Made by a program: the position numbers and the translations under genes. A stretch of DNA of 64,000 nucleotides from contig JAKASQ010000002.1 of NCBI GenBank assembly GCA_021828195.1, forward strand, positions 155,920 through 219,919, given 5' to 3'. Of this stretch, positions 1-11,160 are shown piece after piece. A model generated the notes under the pieces. It made no database searches and was not told where the DNA came from. It saw only the letters and a list, made by a program, of their open reading frames with translations. Position 1 is the first letter of the stretch. The number at the start of each line of letters is the position of its first letter. The stretch is from Thermoplasmata archaeon (GTDB lineage: Archaea; Thermoplasmatota; Thermoplasmata; Lutacidiplasmatales; UBA184).

Positions 1-786
1 GTTCTGGAACACCTGACCCCGCACGACCTCGTGACCTACTTTCATTGCCCGCACGAGATGGAGCTCATGCGAACGCGAGACCCGGCCCGGACACCGGGGC
101 CCGCCGGCGTCCCCGTCACTCCCGCCGACGTCGTTCCTCTTCGTCACTCCCCGATGTTCTCTCCACCGCTGAGCAAGGTGGAGGTGTATCCCGGGCGGGT
201 CGACATCGCGCCGGACGACCAACTCGTCTACCAGGATGATGGCGAGGATGGTCTCCCGATGCTCTTTCCACCCGAACGGATCCGGCTGGACGCGCGGTAC
301 CGGGAGGGCGCGCGCACCCTCGTGGACCCCGAGCTCAACTTCGCCGGTCGACCGGACCTCGTGATCGCGCGCACGGACGGGGCTCTCGTGCCGCTCGAGT
401 ACAAGTCGACGCACCTGTTCGTAGGATACCACGAGGCCCACGGTCGGCTGTTCGACACCGTGCAGGCCATCGCGGAGTGCAGGCTCGTTCATGCCGCGTT
501 CGGGAAGCGGCCGCCGTACGCGTTGATCCTCTACGGGGATCAGGCCGGCGACGGCGAGCGGGAGGGGTGGGTCCGCATCCCGTACACGGGGGCCGATGAG
601 CATTGGCTGCGAGCCGCGCTCGTCCAGATCCGTGCCGACCGCGTTCGGCCTCCCGTGCCGGCCGAGCGCAACTGCGCGAGTTGCGAAGCGAACGAGGCAG
701 GCCGGTGCCGGTTCGCGGCCGCTCGATACGACGGACCGCACCACCGAGCGGCGTTCCTCGCCTCGCCACGCCCGGACCTGCGCTAG
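1..786 (+). CDS. Cas4/RecB-like PD-(D/E)XK nuclease, 5' end cut by window
   Basis: The reading frame is open from base 1. A GTG at 31 is a possible start, but the residues before it (LTPHDL) fit the usual beginning of Cas4-like proteins, so the gene probably starts before the window. Seen: an N-terminal Cys in FHCPHE, the nuclease core GRPDLV followed by LEYKS (the D...ExK active site), and a C-terminal C-x2-C-x7-C cluster. One plus three cysteines is the iron-sulfur arrangement of Cas4-type exonucleases. No CRISPR array or other cas gene is nearby, so a general DNA end-processing role is more likely than spacer acquisition. The stop overlaps the end of the convergent acetyltransferase gene by 4 bases. 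Confidence 0.8.
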   Translation, partial: VLEHLTPHDLVTYFHCPHEMELMRTRDPARTPGPAGVPVTPADVVPLRHSPMFSPPLSKVEVYPGRVDIAPDDQLVYQDDGEDGLPMLFPPERIRLDARYREGARTLVDPELNFAGRPDLVIARTDGALVPLEYKSTHLFVGYHEAHGRLFDTVQAIAECRLVHAAFGKRPPYALILYGDQAGDGEREGWVRIPYTGADEHWLRAALVQIRADRVRPPVPAERNCASCEANEAGRCRFAAARYDGPHHRAAFLASPRPDLR

Positions 787-1316
787 AGCGTGAGAATCAT
801 TTCGTCCGTATCGAAGTAGGCGCTCCCGCGGCGGATCGCCCGCGGGATGTGCCCGCACCGGTGGAATCCGAGTTGCTCGTACAGCCGGATCGCCCCCACG
901 TTATCCGAGAACACGGAGAGCCGGATGAGCTCGTACGTTCCCCGGCATCGCCCGAGCACGTCGATCATCAGCGCTCGACCGACGCCGTGCCCGCGGTGGG
1001 CCCGATGGACCAGGATCCCGAGGATCCCCACATGGCTCTGTTCGGAATCCGGGCCGCTCCCCGAAGGGCTCACCGTGCAGGAGCCGACCGCATGACCATC
1101 GACGTCAGCGACCCGGGTCAAGGCCGCGCCTTCGAGGTTGCGGCGAAACAGATCGGCGAACCAGGCGATCTCGGAGGCGCGCGTCGGGGGTTCGTGGTAC
1201 AGCGTGATTCCGATGGAGCCGGTGGCGCCTCGTTCCTCGTACAGATGCAGGTAGATGTCGATGAGGCCGTCCAGGTCGCCCCACTGCAGCTCCCGGATCG
1301 TCGCGGCCATCGCCAT
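783..1316 (-). CDS. GNAT family N-acetyltransferase
   Basis: A 177-residue single-domain protein of typical GNAT size. The acetyl-CoA binding motif A is visible as GILVHRAHRGHGVGRALM (R-x2-G-x-G), followed by a C-terminal half with NVGAIRLYEQLGF, the usual helix-strand of the fold. It should transfer an acetyl group from acetyl-CoA to an amine; the substrate cannot be told from sequence, although RimI-like protein N-terminal acetylation is possible. A second ATG two codons inside (1310) is an equally good start. It is convergent with the Cas4-like gene and diverges from the 23S rRNA promoter. Confidence 0.85.
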   Translation of the reverse strand: MAMAATIRELQWGDLDGLIDIYLHLYEERGATGSIGITLYHEPPTRASEIAWFADLFRRNLEGAALTRVADVDGHAVGSCTVSPSGSGPDSEQSHVGILGILVHRAHRGHGVGRALMIDVLGRCRGTYELIRLSVFSDNVGAIRLYEQLGFHRCGHIPRAIRRGSAYFDTDEMILTL

Positions 1317-1371
1317 CCCTACCCGCAGGGATACCTATCGTTCGCTCCGGGCGACCCGGTCGCTGGTAGCG

Positions 1372-1379
1372 TTTAAATA
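1372..1379 (+). promoter_or_regulatory. TATA box of the 23S rRNA transcript
   Basis: TTTAAATA lies in a GC-rich gap about 160 bases before the 23S 5' end. Transcription would begin near 1400 and leave a leader of about 140 bases. The TTTAAA core is palindromic, so it could also serve the divergent acetyltransferase gene. Confidence 0.6.
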
Positions 1380-1539
1380 GAAAGGGAAGGTCCCGAGCGA
1401 GGCCGCCCCGCGGCAAGACCGTCGGTGCGGCGCATGCACCCGTAAAGGCTCTGGGCCTTTCCGGGGAAGGGCGTAGGGGCCAGTGTCCTACGGGACAATG
1501 GACCGATGACGCCGATCACACGCGTTCTGGACGCTTGTC

Positions 1540-4505
<2,966 letters not shown>

Positions 4506-4532
4506 TTAAGCAGAACGCGTGTGAAACCGATT

Positions 4533-4562
4533 CCCGGTGAGCCGGGACGGGGATGCTCCCGT
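4533..4562 (+). terminator. Two tandem hairpins after the 23S gene
   Basis: CCCGG/CCGGG (4533-4546) and ACGGG/CCCGT (4547-4562) form two back-to-back short hairpins about 30 bases past the 23S end. There is only a weak T-rich stretch after them, so a terminator or 3' processing role is tentative. Confidence 0.3.
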
Positions 4563-4607
4563 TCCGCCACCATCGCCGTTTAGTCGTTCATCGTCCTGGG
4601 ACTCGCG

Positions 4608-4985
4608 ATGCCATCCCTCGGGATCTCTCGGAGCCACTGGCCGGTCGTGGCGTGGATCCGCCTTGGGGTCCCCGTCCCGCCGGCCCGGCCGGCACTCATG
4701 GGAGCGGCTCCGCCTCCCGATCCTCCGCTCGACATCCTCGAGCGCAATCCCGTCCCCACCGATCCGCGCAAGCAGGTCTACGCCTACGAGGAGGAGCGCG
4801 GAGACTGGGTGCTCCGGCTCGTGTGGGACGCTGACGATCCCGCGGTGCTCGAGGCGGAGTGCCGGGCCCCGATCTACGGCAGGCGCCTTCCTCCCGAAGA
4901 GGTCGGACGGTTCTGGCTCGCAGTCAAGGAGAGGATCGCTCCGATCGGCCCGTTGCCGATCGAGGGTGCGGACCCCCGGCCGTAG
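4608..4985 (+). CDS. Hypothetical protein
   Basis: A 125-residue soluble protein that I do not recognise. The first 30 residues are poorly protein-like; a second ATG at 4698 gives a 95-residue product. A TATA-like GTTTAG at 4578-4583 lies 25-30 bases before the first ATG and so favours the longer form. The body is acidic with charged and aromatic patches (VYAYEEERGDWVLRLVWD) and no signal peptide, membrane segment or cysteine cluster. It precedes the chagasin-like gene by about 40 bases and may be co-transcribed with it. Confidence 0.55.
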   Translation: MPSLGISRSHWPVVAWIRLGVPVPPARPALMGAAPPPDPPLDILERNPVPTDPRKQVYAYEEERGDWVLRLVWDADDPAVLEAECRAPIYGRRLPPEEVGRFWLAVKERIAPIGPLPIEGADPRP

Positions 4986-5026
4986 GGCGGAGCAATCCCC
5001 AACCCCGACGGGGCCTTGCCGTCGGT

Positions 5027-5317
5027 ATGGCCGCGGCACTTCCCACCGAGGCCGGAGTCGGCGGGGAGTTCTCCGTCGCCCTGCCCTCGAACCCTTCGAC
5101 AGGCTCTTCCGGGCAGATCGAGGTCACGGCCGAGCGTCCCGAACTGCTCGATCGTGAGTACGTGCGCTCCCCGCGCCTGATCGGCGCGGGCCGGCAGGAG
5201 CGGATACGCTTCGGCGCTCGAGCCGTGGGGGAGGAGACGATCGTATGCAAGTGCCTCCGACCCTGGGAGGGTCGCGCCGTCGAGGAGCGACGGTTCTCCG
5301 CTCGGATCCACCGCTAG
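5027..5317 (+). CDS. Chagasin-like (MEROPS I42) cysteine protease inhibitor
   Basis: About 96 residues from the ATG at 5027. The inhibitor loops of the chagasin family can be read: an NPSTG motif in VALPSNPSTG (family NPTTGY), then RIRFGARAVGE, and the C-terminal CLRPWEG loop (family RPWE). In the family these loops plug the active site of papain-like proteases. No secretion signal is visible, so it would act in the cytoplasm unless the true start lies upstream. The aromatic residue after TG in NPTTGY is replaced by Ser here, which may weaken binding. Confidence 0.7.
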   Translation: MAAALPTEAGVGGEFSVALPSNPSTGSSGQIEVTAERPELLDREYVRSPRLIGAGRQERIRFGARAVGEETIVCKCLRPWEGRAVEERRFSARIHR

Positions 5318-5369
5318 AGCGTCGATCGCGACGCGAAGCATAAACGGGGCTGGCGCTAGCGGGGAATCC

Positions 5370-6149
5370 GTGCTGCGCTCCACCTTCCTGCACTTCGAAG
5401 GGATTGGTCCCGGTACCGAGGCGGCGCTCTGGCGCGCCGGCGTTCGGGATTGGTCGGAGTTCCTCGATGCGGTCCCCACGATGGGAATGGGGGGCGCGCG
5501 GGAAACGACGTTCGTTCGCGATGTCGAAGCGAGCGAGCGCGCGCTCGCGGAAGGCGACGCGGGCTGGTTCGCACGTCGCCTTCCGGCCGCGGAGCACTGG
5601 CGCATGTACCCCAGCTTCCAGTCGACGACCGCCTACCTCGACATCGAAACGACCTCGCTGTCCCCGTACGAGGGGATCGTGACCGTGGTCACGGTCCACG
5701 GGGGCGGGGAGACCCGGACGTTCGTCGCGGAGGAGAACCTCGAGGAGCTCCCGGCGTTCCTGCACCGCTTCGGCGTGCTGGTCACGTTCAATGGCCGCCT
5801 CTTCGACGTTCCGTTCCTCTCGGTTCGATTCCCACAACTCGAGCCCCCGCCGGCCCACATCGACCTTCGCTTCCTCTTCTACCGCCTCGGTCAGGCGGGT
5901 GGACTCAAGCGGATTGAGGAGCGTCTCGGACTCGGCACGCGCGAGGGCGTCGAGGGCCTTCGCGGCCTGGACGCGGTCCGCCTCTGGGAGGAGTACCGCC
6001 GGGGAAGCCCGACCGCGCTCGCCCGGCTCGTCCGGTACAACCGGGCCGACACGGTCAACCTAGAGCCGCTGCTGCGCTACGCGAGCTCGGAGCTCTCGCG
6101 ACGCCTACTCGGTCCGATGCCCGACCCGAACGCGGCGCCGGCGCACTAG
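5370..6149 (+). CDS. RNase H-like exonuclease (YprB family)
   Basis: A 259-residue protein starting at GTG. The centre has the DnaQ-like exonuclease core: YLDIETTSLSP (D-x-E), then LVTFNGRLFDVPFL (N-x4-D type second motif), an IDLRFL strand, and RYNRADTVNLEPLL (D of the last motif). This matches the YprB ribonuclease H-like family, presumed 3'-5' exonucleases. The N-terminal 65 residues resemble the helix-hairpin leader seen in these proteins (GIGPGTEAALWRAG). Its 3' end overlaps the convergent methyltransferase gene by 45 bases. Confidence 0.8.
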   Translation: MLRSTFLHFEGIGPGTEAALWRAGVRDWSEFLDAVPTMGMGGARETTFVRDVEASERALAEGDAGWFARRLPAAEHWRMYPSFQSTTAYLDIETTSLSPYEGIVTVVTVHGGGETRTFVAEENLEELPAFLHRFGVLVTFNGRLFDVPFLSVRFPQLEPPPAHIDLRFLFYRLGQAGGLKRIEERLGLGTREGVEGLRGLDAVRLWEEYRRGSPTALARLVRYNRADTVNLEPLLRYASSELSRRLLGPMPDPNAAPAH

Positions 6150-6986
6150 CTCGGGCGCGATCTCGACCCGGTCGGGCGCTGGAATGCGTGGGCCGGTCCC
6201 TTCGGCGCGTGCCGCCGCCACCCGCTCCCGGGCGAGCTCGCAGTACTCGCGCGACGTGTCGATTGATAGGTAGTGCCGGCCCGTGGCCCGCGCGACGGCG
6301 GCGACCGTGCCCGTCCCGCCGAACATGTCAAGGACGACATTCCCGCGATAGCAGTAGAACTTGATCAGACGCCGGATCAGCTCGTCCGGGAACGGCGCGG
6401 GGTGGCCCCGGCGGTTGCGCTCGGGGGCGATCTCCCAGAATCCGTCGGAATAGCGCTGGAACTCCGGGCCGGTGATGTCGATCTCGGCGCGGTCTCCCTC
6501 GAGCCGCCAGCTTCCCTTGGAGAAGACCAGCACGTACTCCCAGGACGGGATCACGTGCGGGTTGGCCGGGCTCTTCCAGCTGCCCCACGCGGTGCGCCGA
6601 CCCATCGTTTGCTTGTACCACAGGATCTCGGTCCGCAGGAGGAAGCCGACCTCGATCAGGTCCCGCGTGAGGTCGTGGTGGATCGGGCGAAAGTTCTTGA
6701 TCGAGGTCGGGGCGACGTTCAACGCGAACCGACCTCCGGGGCGGAGAACGCGGGCCAGCGCCTTCCAGACGCCTCGCAGCCACTCGCGGTACTCGAGGTA
6801 GGTACGGTCGTCGGAGTAGTCGGAGTAGGCAATGCCGACGTTGTACGGGGGCGACGTGATGGCGAGGTGCACGGATTCGGCCGGCAGTTGGCGGAGCACC
6901 GTCCGCGCGTCTCCGCAGATGATCCGATCGAGGGCGGGCGCCACCGGACGTCTCGGGGTCGGCGCGGTGTTTGTCTTCGAACTCAT
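6105..6986 (-). CDS. DNA methyltransferase, beta-class (N4-cytosine or N6-adenine)
   Basis: A 293-residue protein from the ATG at 6986. The catalytic motif IV TSPPYNVG comes first and the AdoMet-binding motif I DMFGGTGTV near the C-terminus, which is the beta-class order. SPPY rather than DPPY is commoner among N4-cytosine enzymes, but N6-adenine cannot be excluded. No restriction endonuclease gene is beside it, so it is an orphan methylase or one whose partner is elsewhere. The frame continues upstream of 6986, but the extra residues are not protein-like. Confidence 0.88.
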   Translation of the reverse strand: MSSKTNTAPTPRRPVAPALDRIICGDARTVLRQLPAESVHLAITSPPYNVGIAYSDYSDDRTYLEYREWLRGVWKALARVLRPGGRFALNVAPTSIKNFRPIHHDLTRDLIEVGFLLRTEILWYKQTMGRRTAWGSWKSPANPHVIPSWEYVLVFSKGSWRLEGDRAEIDITGPEFQRYSDGFWEIAPERNRRGHPAPFPDELIRRLIKFYCYRGNVVLDMFGGTGTVAAVARATGRHYLSIDTSREYCELARERVAAARAEGTGPRIPAPDRVEIAPELVRRRRVRVGHRTE

Positions 6987-7033
6987 CTCGCGAGCGACGC
7001 CTTCGACCGTCCTTGAATCTTCCGGCTCGGTGC

Positions 7034-8239
7034 CTAGAAGGTGGCCGGCATCCGCGAGACGACCTCTTCGGCGATCGCGAGGGAGCTCGTCGCGGCGGGG
7101 GAGGGGGCGCTCACGACATGGAGCGCCCGATGCGATCGAGCCACGACGAAGTCCTCGCACAGTCTTCCGTCGACGCCGACGGCCTGCGCGCGGACCCCGG
7201 CTCCCCCTCGGAGGAGGTCGTCCCTTTTCAGGGCGGGAAGCATCCGCTGAAGATCGCGAAGGAACGCATTGCCATCGAGCGAGCGGTATGCCTCGCGCAC
7301 TCCGACTGGCCAGAGCTGGCGTGTCAAGCGCAGGAACCCGCGGGAGACGAGGGTCGGAGCGAATTCTCCCGGCCGGATCGCTCCCCAGCGATAGCCTTCC
7401 CGCGCGAAGGCGAGGACCGCGTTCGGGCCCACCAGTACCTCCCCGTTCACGGTCGGCGTGAAGTGGACATCCGCGAACGGAAGCCGCGGATCCGGCACGG
7501 GGTAGACCAGCCCGCGGACGAGGCCACGGCGCTCCCGTTTCAGGAGGTAGTACTCCCCCCGGAACGGGACGATCTGCTCCTCCACGCTCGCGCCGGCCGC
7601 TCGAGCGATGAGGTCGGCATACAGCCCCGCGCAGTTCACGAGGTAGCGAGCGAGGATCGACTCACCGGACCCTAGACGGACCTCGATCGATCCACCGGTG
7701 GCGCGCACCGCCATCACGGGAGCTGCGGTCCGCACGGTCCCTCCCGCGAGCTCGATATCGGCCGCGTAGGCGCGGCAGACCGCGGCGTAGTCTACGACGC
7801 CCGTCCCCGGAACATGAATGCCGTGCAACCCTCGTACCTCCGGCTCGATGGCACGGATTCCTCGCGCATCGAGCCACTCGAGACCCGGAACGCCGTTCAA
7901 GCGAGCGCGGCGGAGCAGTTCCTCCAGCTGCTCGATCTGCGAGGAGCGCGTCGCCACGATGACCTTCCCAGGGAGGGAGTGGGGGATGCCTCGATCGCCG
8001 AGGTACCGGAGGAGTTGCTCGCGTCCTCGAACACAGAGCCGGGCCTTCAGGCTCCCGGGCCGATAATAGACCCCGGAATGGATCACCCCGCTGTTGCGGC
8101 CGCTCTGGTGACGAGCGAGTCCGGCCTCCTTCTCCAGCACCAGGAGGTGGGTCGACGGACGTCCGGCGAGGATCTCCCGAGCCGTCGCGAGGCCCACGAT
8201 CCCTCCGCCGATGACCAGTACGTCGATATCGGGTCCCAT
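7034..8239 (-). CDS. lhgO: L-2-hydroxyglutarate oxidase / FAD-dependent oxidoreductase
   Basis: A 401-residue DAO-superfamily flavoprotein. The FAD-binding GxGxxG is at the N-terminus (VLVIGGGIVGLATA), followed by the LhgO-like stretch SGRNSGVIHSGVYY, the PFRGEYYLL segment and a C-terminal GVRAQAVGVDG motif. It should oxidise L-2-hydroxyglutarate to 2-oxoglutarate and pass electrons to the quinone pool or oxygen. Start at ATG 8239, with TTATAC-type TATA sequence on the minus strand (plus-strand 8262-8269) about 27 bases upstream, implying a leaderless mRNA. Divergent from pntAA. Confidence 0.87.
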   Translation of the reverse strand: MGPDIDVLVIGGGIVGLATAREILAGRPSTHLLVLEKEAGLARHQSGRNSGVIHSGVYYRPGSLKARLCVRGREQLLRYLGDRGIPHSLPGKVIVATRSSQIEQLEELLRRARLNGVPGLEWLDARGIRAIEPEVRGLHGIHVPGTGVVDYAAVCRAYAADIELAGGTVRTAAPVMAVRATGGSIEVRLGSGESILARYLVNCAGLYADLIARAAGASVEEQIVPFRGEYYLLKRERRGLVRGLVYPVPDPRLPFADVHFTPTVNGEVLVGPNAVLAFAREGYRWGAIRPGEFAPTLVSRGFLRLTRQLWPVGVREAYRSLDGNAFLRDLQRMLPALKRDDLLRGGAGVRAQAVGVDGRLCEDFVVARSHRALHVVSAPSPAATSSLAIAEEVVSRMPATF

Positions 8240-8304
8240 GCGAGCGTCGGGAGCGGTCCCGCGCTTATACGGGCGCGACGGGAACGAGCGGGACACGCCA
8301 ACCG

Positions 8305-8310
8305 TATAAT
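8305..8310 (+). promoter_or_regulatory. TATA box of the pnt operon
   Basis: TATAAT lies about 20-23 bases before the ATG at 8328. The mirrored TATA for lhgO is at 8262-8269, so the 88-base gap is a compact divergent promoter. Confidence 0.5.
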
Positions 8311-8327
8311 CTCGGTCGATTCGACCG

Positions 8328-9476
8328 ATGTCGAACCTCATGGCGGTACGGATCGGCGTTCCAAAGGAAACAGTCCCGGGGGAGCGTCGCGTCGCCCTCG
8401 TTCCGGAGGTCGTCAAGCGTCTCGCGAGGTCCGGTGTCGAGGTCGCCATCGAGAACGGCGCCGGCGCGGCCTCGGGCTATCCGGACGCGAGCTACTCGGA
8501 CGCCGGCGCCCAGGTCACCTCGGAGCGGGGGATCATCTTTCGCTCGAATATCCTGCTCAAGGTCCAGGCGCCCACCCTCGAGGAGATCGCGCAGATCCCG
8601 CCGGGCGGGGTCCTGGTCGCGCTCATGAACATGAGCCGGAACCTCGACCGGATCCGGGCGCTCCGGGACGGCCAGGTGACGGTGTTCGCGCTCGATCTCC
8701 TCCCACGGATCACCCGCGCTCAGAGCATGGACGTTCTCAGCTCGCAAGCGACCGTCGCGGGGTACCGGGCGGCCTTGATCGGAGCCGTGCTCTGTCCGAA
8801 GTTCTTCCCGATGATGATGACCGCTGCGGGCACGATCCGCCCGGCGAAGGTTCTCATCCTGGGCGCGGGGGTCGCCGGTCTCGTAGCGATCGCCACCGCC
8901 CGACGGCTCGGAGCGGTGGTCGAGGCCTACGATGTTCGCCGCGCCGCCGGCGAGCAGGTCCGCAGCCTCGGGGCCAAGTTCCTTGAACTCCAGATCAACG
9001 CCGAGGGCCAGGGGGGCTACGCACGAGAGCTCACGGACGAGGAGAAGCGCCAGGAACAGGCGATGCTAGCGCAGGCGATCGGGAGCGCGGATGTCGTGAT
9101 CACCACCGCGAACATCCCCGGCCGCAGGGCTCCGCGACTCGTCAGCACCACGACGGTCGATGGGATGCGCCCGGGCTCGGTCATCGTCGACCTCGCCGCG
9201 GAGACCGGTGGGAACTGCGAACTGACCAGGCCGGGCGAACAGATCCAGTACCATGACGTGACGATCGCCGGACCGCTCAACCTCCCGAGCTCACTGCCGT
9301 TCCACGCGAGCGAGATGTTCGCGAAGAACCTGGAATCGTTCCTCGGGCTCCTCATCTCGAAGGACCGTAGTCTCGTCGCCGATTACACCGACGAGATTCT
9401 CACCGCCAGCGTCCTCGTCACCCAGGGCGAGGTCCGGCATGCCCCGACCCGCGACGCGATCGGAGGGACGAAGTGA
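8328..9476 (+). CDS. pntAA: NAD(P) transhydrogenase alpha subunit, NAD-binding part
   Basis: About 382 residues with the alanine dehydrogenase/PntA fold: the N-terminal signature VRIGVPKETVPGERRVALVP, and an NAD-binding Rossmann loop VLILGAGVAGLVAIATARRLGA followed by an acidic DVRR turn. It forms domain I of the proton-pumping transhydrogenase, binding NAD(H) on the cytoplasmic side. An alternative ATG at 8340 would also fit the family start. First gene of a three-gene operon; its stop overlaps the GTG of pntAB by 4 bases. Subunit alpha is split in two genes, as in Rhodospirillum-type enzymes. Confidence 0.93.
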   Translation: MSNLMAVRIGVPKETVPGERRVALVPEVVKRLARSGVEVAIENGAGAASGYPDASYSDAGAQVTSERGIIFRSNILLKVQAPTLEEIAQIPPGGVLVALMNMSRNLDRIRALRDGQVTVFALDLLPRITRAQSMDVLSSQATVAGYRAALIGAVLCPKFFPMMMTAAGTIRPAKVLILGAGVAGLVAIATARRLGAVVEAYDVRRAAGEQVRSLGAKFLELQINAEGQGGYARELTDEEKRQEQAMLAQAIGSADVVITTANIPGRRAPRLVSTTTVDGMRPGSVIVDLAAETGGNCELTRPGEQIQYHDVTIAGPLNLPSSLPFHASEMFAKNLESFLGLLISKDRSLVADYTDEILTASVLVTQGEVRHAPTRDAIGGTK

Positions 9477-9775
9477 GCGCGGACATCTGGACGGCCCTCC
9501 TCATCGCCGTCCTCGCGGCCTTCGTCGGCTACGAGGTCATCAGCCGGGTCCCCGTGCTCCTCCACACGCCGCTGATGAGCGGCTCGAACTTCATCCACGG
9601 GATCGTGCTCGTCGGCGCGATCGTCGTGCTCGGCTTCGCCACCTCCCCGATCGAACAGGCGATCGGTCTCATCGCGGTGATCATGGGGGCGATGAACGTC
9701 ACGGGCGGCTACGTGGTCACCGAGCGGATCCTGGCGATGTTCGATCGCTCGAAGCGCAAGGGAGGTTCCCCGTGA
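9473..9775 (+). CDS. pntAB: NAD(P) transhydrogenase alpha subunit, membrane part
   Basis: A 100-residue membrane protein with about three helices. The stretch SRVPVLLHTPLMSGSN is the PntAB signature. It contributes part of the proton channel (domain II). GTG start inside the pntAA stop, with GGAGGG a few bases upstream; its own stop overlaps the GTG of pntB. Confidence 0.93.
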   Translation: MSADIWTALLIAVLAAFVGYEVISRVPVLLHTPLMSGSNFIHGIVLVGAIVVLGFATSPIEQAIGLIAVIMGAMNVTGGYVVTERILAMFDRSKRKGGSP

Positions 9776-11160
9776 CCGACTACTCCCCGCTCATCGACGG
9801 CGTCTACGTCCTCGCGGTGATCTTCTTCATCCTCGGGCTCCGGGCGATGGCGTCCCCCGAGACCGCTCGCCGGGGCATCCTCGCGGCCGGCGTTGCGATG
9901 CTCCTCGCGGTCCTCGTTACGTTCCTGGTCGGCGGTCTCACGAACAACTTCGGGCTGATCGCCATCGGGATCATCGTCGGGGGCGGCCTCGGCTGGTACT
10001 GGGCCCGCGTCGTGAAGATGACCGCCATGCCGCAAATGGTCGCGGTCTTCAACGGGATGGGCGGTGGCGCGGCGGCGGCGATCGCGGCGGTCGAGCTCCT
10101 CACCGCGGTCTCCGACCCGACCAACGCCTCGCTCAGCATCGCGGGCGCCGTCATCGGGTCGATCTCGATCGCGGGCAGCGTCGTGGCGTTCCTCAAGCTC
10201 CAAGGCTGGATGGTCCAGCGGGCGGTCGTCTTCCCCGCTCAGCAGGTCCTCAACATCATTGTCCTCGTCGCGGGGCTCGCCTTCGGGGTCCTCACGGTCG
10301 TCCAGGCCACGACGGTCTGGCTGATCCCGTTCTTCGTGCTGACGCTCCTCTACGGGATCCTCCTGACGTTGAGGATCGGCGGGGCCGACATGCCCGTGGT
10401 CATCTCGCTGTTCAACGCGCTGACAGGCATCGCGGTGGCGCTCGATGGGTTCGTACTGGTCAACGGCGTGCTCGGCGATGCGGGCTATGCGATGGTCGTG
10501 GCCGGGATCCTGGTGGGAGCGGCCGGTTCGCTATTGACGATCAAGATGGCGCGCGCGATGAATCGGTCGATCGGCAGCGTGCTCTTCGGTGGGTTCGGAG
10601 CGAAGGAGGAGGTTGGCGGGGCCATCGAGGGCTCGCTCAAGCCGATCGATTCGGACGACGCCGCATCGTTGATGGCGTACGCGAACCAGGTGATCATCGC
10701 GCCCGGATACGGCATGGCCGTCGCCCAAGCCCAGCGCAAGGTCAAGGAACTCGCCGACGCGCTGGAAGCGAAGGGCGTGAGCGTGCGGTTCGCCATCCAC
10801 CCCGTGGCGGGCCGGATGCCCGGGCACATGAACGTTCTGCTCGCGGAGGCCGGGGTCTCCTACGACAAGCTCTACGATCTCGACGAGGTCAACGGGCAGT
10901 TCGCCACGACCGATGTCGTGCTGGTGATCGGGGCGAACGACGTCGTGAACCCCGCCGCGCGAAGGCAAGGCTCGCCGCTGTTCGGGATGCCGATCCTGGA
11001 CGTGGACAAGGCCAAGAGCGTCTTCGTCATCAAGCGCGGCCAGGGCCGAGGCTTCGCCGGCGTGGAGAACGACCTGTTCTACAAGGACAACTGCCGGATG
11101 CTCTACGGGGACGCGAGCGCCGTCGTCGGGAGGCTCATCACGGCGCTTGAGCACTCCTGA
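9772..11160 (+). CDS. pntB: NAD(P) transhydrogenase beta subunit
   Basis: About 462 residues from the GTG at 9772, preceded by GGAGGT. The first 260 residues carry roughly eight to nine transmembrane helices (remaining domain II), and the C-terminal 180 residues form the NADP(H)-binding domain III, with VIIAPGYGMAVAQAQ, RFAIHPVAGRMPGHMNVLLAEA and the ANDVVNPAA motif. The enzyme couples hydride transfer from NADH to NADP+ with proton movement. The 3' end overlaps the convergent FUSC-type gene by 23 bases. The frame is open further upstream through pntAB, but that region is not pntB. Confidence 0.95.
   Translation: MTDYSPLIDGVYVLAVIFFILGLRAMASPETARRGILAAGVAMLLAVLVTFLVGGLTNNFGLIAIGIIVGGGLGWYWARVVKMTAMPQMVAVFNGMGGGAAAAIAAVELLTAVSDPTNASLSIAGAVIGSISIAGSVVAFLKLQGWMVQRAVVFPAQQVLNIIVLVAGLAFGVLTVVQATTVWLIPFFVLTLLYGILLTLRIGGADMPVVISLFNALTGIAVALDGFVLVNGVLGDAGYAMVVAGILVGAAGSLLTIKMARAMNRSIGSVLFGGFGAKEEVGGAIEGSLKPIDSDDAASLMAYANQVIIAPGYGMAVAQAQRKVKELADALEAKGVSVRFAIHPVAGRMPGHMNVLLAEAGVSYDKLYDLDEVNGQFATTDVVLVIGANDVVNPAARRQGSPLFGMPILDVDKAKSVFVIKRGQGRGFAGVENDLFYKDNCRMLYGDASAVVGRLITALEHS

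Noticed and set aside
9439-9771. Upstream extension of pntB
   Set aside because: This region is pntAB in another frame; pntB starts at GTG 9772 with GGAGGT before it.
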